Shown one piece after another: positions 8,008-14,744 of a DNA stretch of 41,174 nt (the first letter of the stretch is position 1; every line of letters begins with the position of its first letter). The notes under the pieces are model-generated. The model saw nothing but the letters and a program-made list of their open reading frames with translations, was not told where the DNA came from and did no database searches. Source of the DNA: an uncultured Bacteroidales bacterium (lineage in GTDB: Bacteria > Bacteroidota > Bacteroidia > Bacteroidales > Paludibacteraceae); NCBI GenBank assembly GCA_903927945.1, contig CAIYOZ010000102.1, positions 1 to 41,174 of the forward strand, given 5' to 3'. The position numbers and the translations under genes are program-made.

Positions 8008-9987
8008 ATAAAGCTTATACGTCGTCTTCAGCACCCTGAACTCAGTGCGCCTGTTGATTTGATTGGCTATTTCCTGTTGATCGGGAGTCAGTTTTGTGAT
8101 ATAAGCCTCATCCAACACATCATCTTCATGGATAAATTTATATTTCTGCGCTAATGAGGCATCCACCACAACCGGTTTTTCTTCCCCATTACCCACGGAG
8201 GTCAGCCTGTCTTTGGCGATTCCCTTGGATATCAGATAATCTACCACTGACTTCGCTCTTTTTTGAGATAAGATTTTATTTGATTCGTTATTTCCAATGA
8301 AATCGGTATTTGCAGTAATCTCTATCGTGATATTTGGATTATCGTTTAATAATTTCACCAACACCTGCAAACCGCTTTCTGAAGCCGGTGTCAATTCCCA
8401 TTTCCCGAATTCATAGAAGATATTGTCTATTTGAATGGGTTTAGAGATTGCCGACAATTTAAAGTTCACGGTAAATGTCTTGCTATCAGTTAACCCTTGA
8501 GTGCTTACTTCATTTTTTTGATTCAGATAACCCCGCGATGAGGCCAACATGACACAGTCCATGTTCTTATCGAGTTTGAGTCGGTAAGTTCCATCCTTTT
8601 TCGATTGTACCCGGGCATTCACTCCGGTGTTACTGATCATTCGTATGTTGGCATCCGGAATTACATTCCCTTTTTCATCCGTCACTTTTCCTTCAATGCT
8701 GTAGGCTAGTTCAGGCAATTCAAAGCTCCAGATGGCATCATTTCCCTTTGTTTCACTGCGGTTGGATGAAAAATAACCTTTTTGTTCATTTCCGGCAAAG
8801 GTTATTCCAAAATCATCCCCTGAGGAATTGATAGGTGCTCCCATATTTTCAACGATCCAGCCACCCTCTTTTTTCGGGGTTGCCTTGAACAGGTCCAATC
8901 CACCAAAGCCGGCATGCCCGTTCGAAGCAAAATACAAAGTTCCATCGGCCCGTACCGTAGGAAACATTTCATCTCCCGAAGTATTTATGTCGGGTCCCAG
9001 GTTTTCGACAAATTTACATTCCCCGTTTACCAGTGTACCTCTCCAGATATCTTTTCCTCCGAGCCCTTTTTTTGAATCGGACACAAAATACAAGGTAGTA
9101 CCATCGGGTGACATAGCGGGGTGGGCTACTGAAATAGTGCTGTCTTTAAATACCTTGATTTTCTGTGGAGTACTCCACGATCCCCCGGCTCTGTTAGTCA
9201 TCAGGATATCGGTACCTCTCACTCCATCTTCCACATAAGCTGAGCGCGTGTAATACATAATTTTACCGTCAGCACTAAACGAACAAACCCCTTCGTCGTT
9301 CACTGTATTGATATCTCCTTCAAGCACTTCAGGCACTTCCCATTTGCCGACCACATTCTTCCGAGACATAAACAGGTCATTATTAGGCAACCCGGTGATG
9401 GCACTGCTTTTTTGGATGGTTTTCTTATTAAATGGCCTGTTAGATGTAAAAACGATCATATCGGAGGCAGAGCTCGTAAAAGCCGGGCTGAAACTGGAGG
9501 AGCGCCGTAAATTAAATTCCGTCGAACGCTTCACCACATACCTGCTGGCAACATTCTTCCATTCAACTACATTGTTACAGGCAATGATGCCATTTTTAGC
9601 AACCTCATTTGAAGAATCTTTTGTCTGGTAGAGTTGATAGTTCCTTAGTGCATCGGCGTATTTTCCGTTTTGTTGCAACACCTGGGCATACCGTAGATAC
9701 ACAATGGAATCGGTGTAATTATATCGAATGGCATTCTGGTAAGCCTGCTCCGCCCTACCCTGGTTGGTCAGCCTGTAACATTCGCCCATGCGGAAAGCAA
9801 TCCTTCCCCGTTGATTCTTTTCTTTGGCTGTCAATCCCGAATAAGCCCGTTTGTATAAATTACCGGCCGCAAAATACTCCCCAATCTCATACCGCTTATC
9901 GGCCTTTTTTATAAGCGCAGCAATGCCGCAACCCTGTAACAGTATTGCGGCAATAAGAATTAAAAAAACGGATGATTTTGATCGCAT
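8005..9987 (-). CDS. porE: PorE-like OmpA-family lipoprotein (type IX secretion)
   Basis: A 660-residue outer-membrane lipoprotein starting at the ATG at 9987, which gives a clean signal peptide ending in lipobox LLQGC (Cys20). The order of domains is TPR-like repeats (about 25-130), a WD40-like beta-propeller with PD40-type repeats such as SPDGTTLYFVSD and RADGTLYFASNG (about 170-420), a carboxypeptidase-regulatory-like fold (about 430-500) and a C-terminal OmpA domain with the peptidoglycan-binding pattern NTDFIGNNESN. This order is that of PorE, which tethers the type IX secretion machinery to peptidoglycan. No other secretion gene is nearby; Bacteroidota have several paralogues of this build, so the exact role is likely rather than certain. 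Confidence 0.8.
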   Translation of the reverse strand: MRSKSSVFLILIAAILLQGCGIAALIKKADKRYEIGEYFAAGNLYKRAYSGLTAKEKNQRGRIAFRMGECYRLTNQGRAEQAYQNAIRYNYTDSIVYLRYAQVLQQNGKYADALRNYQLYQTKDSSNEVAKNGIIACNNVVEWKNVASRYVVKRSTEFNLRRSSSFSPAFTSSASDMIVFTSNRPFNKKTIQKSSAITGLPNNDLFMSRKNVVGKWEVPEVLEGDINTVNDEGVCSFSADGKIMYYTRSAYVEDGVRGTDILMTNRAGGSWSTPQKIKVFKDSTISVAHPAMSPDGTTLYFVSDSKKGLGGKDIWRGTLVNGECKFVENLGPDINTSGDEMFPTVRADGTLYFASNGHAGFGGLDLFKATPKKEGGWIVENMGAPINSSGDDFGITFAGNEQKGYFSSNRSETKGNDAIWSFELPELAYSIEGKVTDEKGNVIPDANIRMISNTGVNARVQSKKDGTYRLKLDKNMDCVMLASSRGYLNQKNEVSTQGLTDSKTFTVNFKLSAISKPIQIDNIFYEFGKWELTPASESGLQVLVKLLNDNPNITIEITANTDFIGNNESNKILSQKRAKSVVDYLISKGIAKDRLTSVGNGEEKPVVVDASLAQKYKFIHEDDVLDEAYITKLTPDQQEIANQINRRTEFRVLKTTYKLY

Positions 9988-10003
9988 ATGAAATATTAAG
10001 AAT

Positions 10004-10110
10004 GTTTCGTGTTCCACGTTCCGCGTTCCGGGTTAAAGAGTTTAAGAGTTTGAAATGTTCCGTGTTTCGTGTTCGACGTCAACTATTCCGCGTTACTTAT
10101 TCCGTGTTTC
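10004..10110. repeat. TTCCGTGTT / GAGTTTAA word array
   Basis: Directly upstream of the PorE-like gene the plus strand holds degenerate repeats of GTTCCACG, GTTCCGCG and GTTTCGTG, interrupted by GAGTTTAAGAGTTTGAA. The second word family recurs after the DUF4290 gene at 35321-35398. Confidence 0.75.
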
Positions 10111-10195
10111 ATATTCAAACCATCTACTTAATCAACAAGATCCAAGCTGTCTCTTATATTTATCAACAAACTAAATCTAAATATAGCGCTCTTAA

Positions 10196-10311
10196 CATCC
10201 CCTTCAGGGGCTTGGGGCGGGATACTTATCAACCAATCTACTTAATCAATCGATTAACCAATCAACCAATTAACCAATTAGCCAATCAACTAATTAACTA
10301 ATCAACCAACT
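10196..10311. repeat. CCAATTAA word array over the DUF1015 stop codon
   Basis: About ten imperfect copies of AACCAATT or AATCAACC occupy 10227-10311 and extend into the last codons of the DUF1015 gene, so that its ELVD-stop end is itself made of array words. Beyond it, CCCCTTCAGGGG (10199-10210) is a small palindrome related to those at 11754-11845. Confidence 0.8.
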
Positions 10312-11548
10312 CATGAATAACCAGTCCACTCCGTAACTTTGGTTCAAACCAGGTAGTCTTAGGGGGCATGATATTCCCTGTATCGGCAATGGTGATCAAT
10401 TGGTCCATCGATACCGGATAAAGTGCCAGGGCTACCTTCATCTCACCGCTATCCACGCGACGTTTCAACTCTCCCAATCCACGGATACCACCAATGAAAT
10501 CAATTCGTTTATCGCTTCTCAGGTCCTTGATGCCTAGTATGTCATCCAAAATTAAATTGGACGAAATGGTCACGTCCAACACCCCGATAGGATCGTTGTC
10601 GTCGTAGGTTCCCGGTTTAGCAGTCAACGAGTACCAGTTTCCGGATAAGTATAACGCAAAATTATGTAATTTATTAGGCTTATAGGTTTCTGTCCCTTTA
10701 TTTTCCACTACAAAACTCACCGATAATTTTTCCAGCAATTCTTCCGCCGACAGGTTATTCAGGTCTTTCACCACCCGGTTATAATCGATAATGTTCAACT
10801 GGTTATCGGGGAAGCACACCGCCATGAAATAATTGTATTCTTCGTCACCTGTATGATGGGGGTTCTGATTCCTTTTCTCTACTCCTACCAGGCATGCAGC
10901 TGCACTCCGATGATGTCCGTCGGCTATATAAAGCGAAGGTATGGCAGCAAACAGCTCCGTGATGCGTGCAATCGTTTTTTCGTTGTCGATGATCCAGAAT
11001 TGATGACCAAAACCATCACCCGGAGCAATAAAGTCATAAACCGGAGTTCCTTTTACCGTTTCGTCCACGATAGCGTCCAGTTCATCCTGATGCGGATAGG
11101 CAAAGAATACAGGTTCTATGTTGGCATTGTTCACCCGTACATGCTTCATGCGATCTTCCTCTTTGTCGCGACGGGTCAGTTCATGCTTCTTGATATTCCC
11201 GTTGATATAATCCTCCACGTTGGCACAAACCACCAGTCCGTACTGCGTCTTTCCGTTCATCGTCTGGGCATACACATAGTATTTCTCCACCGCGTCCGTC
11301 ACCAGCCAACCTTCCGCCCTGAAGTGGGCAAAGTTCTCAGCAGCTTTAGCATACACCTTTTCCTCATGCTCATCCGTTCCCGGCTCAAAATCAATTTCAG
11401 GTTTGATAATGTGGTACAACGACATCGGGTTACCCGCAGCTTCCGTGCGTGCTTCCTCCGAATTCAATACATCATAGGGGCGTGACGCCACTTTTTCTAC
11501 CAGATTCTGAGGTGGACGAATGCCCTTAAAAGGTTTAATAATAGCCAT
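10298..11548 (-). CDS. DUF1015 family protein
   Basis: A 416-residue cytoplasmic protein starting at the ATG at 11548 (MAIIKPFKGIRP). An upstream extension of 13 codons is rejected because a -7 promoter box lies close before 11548. Family hallmarks are the start IKPFKGIRPP and SRPYDVLN, the central LYIADGHHRSAAA and later ISSNLILDDILGIKDLRSDKRIDFIGG. DUF1015 proteins are widespread and often sit near serine-biosynthesis genes; no such gene is here and no reaction is established. The conserved DGHHR suggests a metal or phosphate site. The gene is bracketed by inverted word arrays (10227-10311 and 11619-11756), and its last codons belong to one of them. Confidence 0.9.
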   Translation of the reverse strand: MAIIKPFKGIRPPQNLVEKVASRPYDVLNSEEARTEAAGNPMSLYHIIKPEIDFEPGTDEHEEKVYAKAAENFAHFRAEGWLVTDAVEKYYVYAQTMNGKTQYGLVVCANVEDYINGNIKKHELTRRDKEEDRMKHVRVNNANIEPVFFAYPHQDELDAIVDETVKGTPVYDFIAPGDGFGHQFWIIDNEKTIARITELFAAIPSLYIADGHHRSAAACLVGVEKRNQNPHHTGDEEYNYFMAVCFPDNQLNIIDYNRVVKDLNNLSAEELLEKLSVSFVVENKGTETYKPNKLHNFALYLSGNWYSLTAKPGTYDDNDPIGVLDVTISSNLILDDILGIKDLRSDKRIDFIGGIRGLGELKRRVDSGEMKVALALYPVSMDQLITIADTGNIMPPKTTWFEPKLRSGLVIHELVD

Positions 11549-11584
11549 GACTGTTCTGTTAAGAGTTAATTTTATATTTGACCA

Positions 11585-11592
11585 CAAATGTA
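11585..11592 (-). promoter_or_regulatory. DUF1015 gene -7 box (TACATTTG)
   Basis: TACATTTG on the minus strand fits TAnnTTTG and lies 36 bases upstream of the ATG at 11548. A -33 TTG is not obvious. Confidence 0.55.
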
Positions 11593-11618
11593 CAAAAAAT
11601 CTTTTGAAATTAGAATTA

Positions 11619-11756
11619 TTGGTTGATTTGTTGATTGGTTAATTGGTTAATTAGTTAACTGGTTAATTAGTTGATTAGTTAACTGGTTGATTAGTTAATT
11701 GGTTAATTGGTTGATTAGTTAACTGGTTAATTAGTTTAATCGGTAATTGGTTGATA
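11619..11756. repeat. TTGGTTAATT word array, inverted relative to 10227-10311
   Basis: About seventeen imperfect 8-base words (TTGGTTAA, TTAGTTGA, TTAGTTAA, CTGGTTAA) run for nearly 140 bases upstream of the DUF1015 gene. On the plus strand they are the reverse complement of the array at the 3' end of that gene. Confidence 0.85.
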
Positions 11757-11845
11757 CTGCGTCTTTAAGCCTCTTTAGGGGATTTAGGGGTTATTTGGTT
11801 AATTCAGATACTGGTCTTTAAGTCCCCTTTAGGGGATTTAGGGGT
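11754..11845. repeat. Direct repeat containing CCCCTTTAGGGG
   Basis: Two copies of a 38-39 bp unit (11754-11792 and 11808-11845) read ATACTG, GTCTTTAAG, then CCCCTTTAGGGG (CTCTTTAGGGG in copy one) and ATTTAGGGG. Each copy holds a small palindrome followed by a repeated TTTAGGGG. Confidence 0.8.
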
Positions 11846-11880
11846 ACTTTATACCGCTCCTTATCCGCTCCTATATCGAT

Positions 11881-12019
11881 TTTAGGTAAAAAGATACGAA
11901 AACCAAGTATAAATAAACTATAATCCAGAGATAATCCATATCTATATATATACGGGTTATCCTTGGGTTATCCTTGGGTTATCCTTGGGTTATAGTTGGG
12001 TTATCCTAAAATCAGGTAA
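11881..12019. repeat. Phased 11-bp repeat element, copy 1
   Basis: The element opens with TTTAGGTAAAAAGATA. From 11921 it runs in exact 11-bp register: TAATCCAGAGA, TAATCCATATC, TATATATATAC, three GGGTTATCCTT, GGGTTATAGTT and GGGTTATCCTA. The same head, at the same offsets, occurs at 31111 with a different 11-bp tail. The left TAATCC units and right GGnTTA units face each other and could base-pair. Confidence 0.9.
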
Positions 12020-12370
12020 AGTTGAGTATAGGATCGACATAGGATGGATGATAGTTGGAATGAGTTAATATTGTAATCGATGTGCGGAAGATGAACTTCC
12101 TTTTGCTTCCCTTTTTATTTTTACACCAATGGTCAAAATTAAAAACACATTAGGCTTAATTTTTAGTTTTAAAGAAAAATATGAGAGATATACAATTTTT
12201 GAACTCCAAGGGAGATCATCTAATTTTTAGTGTGGCATTGCAAGACCATAAATGGCATGATTTTCTTTATTAAACAGGTTTAATTTTAAAAAAAAACATA
12301 TCTTTGTTGCTTCATGTTTCTCATTGGCTGATCTTTGATTTCAAACTATTAATCAATAAATAGGTTTACT
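12020..12370. other. AT-rich intergenic region upstream of the galactanase genes
   Basis: Apart from the -7 box at 12299 I see no gene, strong hairpin or repeat here. Several TTTTTAG and AATTTTTA stretches occur without clear order. Confidence 0.5.
12299..12306 (+). promoter_or_regulatory. Galactanase -7 box (TATCTTTG)
   Basis: TATCTTTG matches the Bacteroidota -7 element after a run of nine A. The predicted transcript would have a leader of about 58 nt before the first GH53 gene. Confidence 0.55.
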
Positions 12371-13423
12371 ATGAAACACACTTTAAAAAATTCATTCATC
12401 TTGCTGGTAATGTTCGGTTTAATTGCGTTGTCATTGACCTGTAAAGGGGAAAGTCCAGTGGCGACTCCGCCTGTAACTACCTTTGCAAAAGGCGCGGACA
12501 TCAGCTGGCTGCCTCAGATGGAAGCGAGCGGATACAAGTTTCTGAACGCTCAAGGCGTACAGGAGGATTGTTTTAAGATACTGAAAGATCATGGTATCAA
12601 CGCCATCCGGCTCAGGACCTGGGTAAATCCGTCGGACAGTCCCGGTAGCGGACATTGCAGCAATGAGGAAACGGTGGCTATGGCGCTCAGGGCACAAAAA
12701 TGGGGCATGCAGGTGATGATCGACTTTCATTACAGCGACTCCTGGGCCGATCCTTCCAAACAAGTGAAGCCCAAAGCATGGGAAGGACATGATTTCAAGC
12801 AATTGCTGAATGATGTATACAATTACACGCTGGAGGTGATGACAGCCCTGAAAACAGCAGGCGTCACCCCGGCATGGGTGCAGGTAGGGAATGAGACGCG
12901 TACGGGCATGATTTATCCCGAAGGAAACACCGACAACTGGGGGCAGCTGGCACAACTGATCAATAAAGGATACGATGCCATCAAAGCAGTGAGCCCGGAT
13001 ACGAAGGTAATCCTTCATGTCGACCAGGGAAATAACAAAGCCCTGTTTCGTGGGTGGTTCGATAATGCGCAAAAATACGATGCAAAATATGATGTGATCG
13101 GGATGTCGTATTACCCCTATTGGCTGGATGGCAATCCCGATTACACGCTATCGATTGAGGACCTGGGGAGCAACCTGACAGACATGGCGACGCGATACCA
13201 CAAGGAAGTCATGGTGGTGGAAGTGGGCGGCGAAGACTTTAAGATACAAAACACCTATGACATGCTGAAGGCAGTGCTGACGAAAGTACAAGCGGTGCCG
13301 AACGGGAAAGGATTGGGAGTATTCTATTGGGAACCTGAAGGTGCCAGAAGCTGGAGCCATTACGGATTGAGTGCGTGGGGAGACGACGGAAAGCCTACCA
13401 TGGCACTGGACGCTTTTAAGTAA
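12371..13423 (+). CDS. GH53 endo-beta-1,4-galactanase lipoprotein, copy 1
   Basis: A 350-residue enzyme predicted to cleave beta-1,4-galactan side chains of pectin (arabinogalactan type I). The signal peptide ends in lipobox LSLTC (Cys24), so it is membrane-anchored and likely surface-exposed or periplasmic. The (beta/alpha)8 barrel starts at FAKGADISWLPQME. The acid/base Glu175 is in WVQVGNE and the nucleophile Glu284 in VMVVEVG. Other family patterns are NAIRLRTWVNPSD and MIDFHYSDSWADP. The second copy starts 41 bases after its stop codon, so they form one transcript. No SusC/SusD transporter pair is next to them, unlike usual polysaccharide loci. Confidence 0.93.
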   Translation: MKHTLKNSFILLVMFGLIALSLTCKGESPVATPPVTTFAKGADISWLPQMEASGYKFLNAQGVQEDCFKILKDHGINAIRLRTWVNPSDSPGSGHCSNEETVAMALRAQKWGMQVMIDFHYSDSWADPSKQVKPKAWEGHDFKQLLNDVYNYTLEVMTALKTAGVTPAWVQVGNETRTGMIYPEGNTDNWGQLAQLINKGYDAIKAVSPDTKVILHVDQGNNKALFRGWFDNAQKYDAKYDVIGMSYYPYWLDGNPDYTLSIEDLGSNLTDMATRYHKEVMVVEVGGEDFKIQNTYDMLKAVLTKVQAVPNGKGLGVFYWEPEGARSWSHYGLSAWGDDGKPTMALDAFK

Positions 13424-13443
13424 GTGATTAGTGATAAGTGACA
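13421..13443 (+). repeat. GTGATTA word array from the GH53-1 stop codon
   Basis: The stop codon TAA runs directly into GTGATTAGTGATAAGTGA, a short array of GTGAT words that also supplies more stop codons. Confidence 0.6.
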
Positions 13444-13464
13444 GACTCATCAAAAACAACTTTT

Positions 13465-14526
13465 ATGAAATCAATCATTCTTAAGACAGCTTTTTTAGTC
13501 ATTGGATTTGCATGGATGATCATTCCAACGGGGTGCAAAGATAATAATCCGATAAAAAGTTCGCAATATACGCCTCCAACAGATACCACGAAGGCTGCTA
13601 TCTTTGCCAATGGTGCTGACGTGAGTTGGTTGACACAAATGGAGCACGATGGCAAGCTGTTTTACAATGCAGCGGGCACTCAAATGGAATGCATGGCTTT
13701 GTTGCAGAGCCTGGGGATGAACTCAATACGGCTCAGGGTATGGGTAAATCCTTCGGATGGGTGGTGCAACGCCCAGGATGTATTGACGAAAGCCTTGCGA
13801 GCCAAAAACCTGGGAATGCGCGTCATGATTGACTTCCATTACAGTGACAGCTGGGCAGACCCTGGAAAACAAACTAAGCCTGCAGCCTGGGTAAACCTAA
13901 GTTTCACGGATCTGGAAGCAGCACTCGCTAAACATACAACCGATGTGCTGAGTTTATTGAAAACGAATGGGATAACACCTGAATGGGTTCAGATAGGGAA
14001 TGAAACCGGGAATGGAATGTTGTGGGAAGATGGGAAAGCATCGACCAATATGGCCAACTATGCGGCCCTCAACAATACCGGATATTATGCGGTGAAGGCA
14101 GTATTTCCTACGGCGAAGGTGGTTGTACATGTACAAGACGGAAACGACAACAGCTTGTTCCGGTGGCTGTTCGATGGATTAAAGAACAACGGAGGCAAGT
14201 GGGATGTGATTGGCATGTCGCTTTATCCCGGTACATTGAATTGGTCGACTATGAATACGGATTGCCTGGCGAATATGAATGACATGGTGTCACGGTACGG
14301 AAAAGAAGTGATGATTTGCGAAACAGGCATGCCCTGGGATTCGTGGGACATATCGAAAAACTTTTTAACCGACCTGATAGCGAAAACCAAATTAGTGACC
14401 GATCATAAGGGAATCGGGCTTTTCTATTGGGAACCGGAATGCGAATCCCTGTGGAATAATTATACCAAGGGTGCTTTTGATAACTCGGGGAAACCTACCG
14501 TGGCGCTTGATGCGTTTAAAAATTAG
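13465..14526 (+). CDS. GH53 endo-beta-1,4-galactanase lipoprotein, copy 2
   Basis: A 353-residue paralogue of the preceding gene, started at the ATG at 13465 because that places a signal peptide with lipobox PTGC (Cys24) at the N-terminus. An upstream GTG at 13438 would disrupt it and lies in repeat sequence. The barrel begins at FANGADVSWLTQME, the acid/base Glu180 is in WVQIGNE and the nucleophile Glu286 in VMICETG. It keeps MIDFHYSDSWADP, and both copies end with PTMALDAFK or PTVALDAFK. The copies have clearly diverged, so the duplication is old and they may prefer different chain lengths or side chains. Confidence 0.93.
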   Translation: MKSIILKTAFLVIGFAWMIIPTGCKDNNPIKSSQYTPPTDTTKAAIFANGADVSWLTQMEHDGKLFYNAAGTQMECMALLQSLGMNSIRLRVWVNPSDGWCNAQDVLTKALRAKNLGMRVMIDFHYSDSWADPGKQTKPAAWVNLSFTDLEAALAKHTTDVLSLLKTNGITPEWVQIGNETGNGMLWEDGKASTNMANYAALNNTGYYAVKAVFPTAKVVVHVQDGNDNSLFRWLFDGLKNNGGKWDVIGMSLYPGTLNWSTMNTDCLANMNDMVSRYGKEVMICETGMPWDSWDISKNFLTDLIAKTKLVTDHKGIGLFYWEPECESLWNNYTKGAFDNSGKPTVALDAFKN

Positions 14527-14570
14527 AAATGAGGAATTAGGAGTAAGAGGTAAGAGGCAAGAGGCAAGGA
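14521..14570 (+). repeat. GAGGTAAGAGGCAAG word array at the GH53-2 stop
   Basis: From the stop codon AAT-TAG the plus strand continues with GAGGAATTAGGAGTAAGAGG and then AAGAGGC words, purine-rich and degenerate. Confidence 0.7.
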
Positions 14571-14628
14571 ATGGGGTATTATATTGATTTTTATGTCTTT
14601 AAATGATCAATGAAATTTCCGTGATTTT

Positions 14629-14701
14629 ACTATGTGTACCTATGTTTCTATGTGTTCTATGTGTGTTTTCTTGATTTTTGCTATGCGGACTATGTTTCTA
14701 T
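14629..14701. repeat. CTATGTG word array upstream of ccsBA
   Basis: About seven imperfect copies of CTATGTGT or CTATGTTT lie here in a single orientation. They use the same word as the right arm at 6347-6384. A continuous open frame runs through the array but is rejected as coding. Confidence 0.7.
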
Positions 14702-14744
14702 TCACGATAAAACAAATAATATTAAACTATTAATTACTTCCTAC

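Noticed and set aside
9972-10301. Plus-strand frame of about 109 codons
   Set aside because: It consists mostly of repeat words (GTTCCGTG, CCAATTAA) and covers the start of the PorE-like gene on the other strand.
10853-11485. Plus-strand frame of 210 codons inside the DUF1015 gene
   Set aside because: It is antisense to a gene with clear family motifs and has no recognisable domain itself.
11619-11756. Array considered as an origin of replication or DnaA-box cluster
   Set aside because: The words do not match the DnaA box TTATCCACA and no replication gene is near; they are degenerate 8-base repeats like those after other stop codons.
14634-14744. Upstream extension of the CcsBA reading frame
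   Set aside because: The extra 37 codons come from the CTATGTG word array and give an odd Tyr/Phe/Cys-rich start; the ATG at 14745 begins a normal ResB-like N-terminus.
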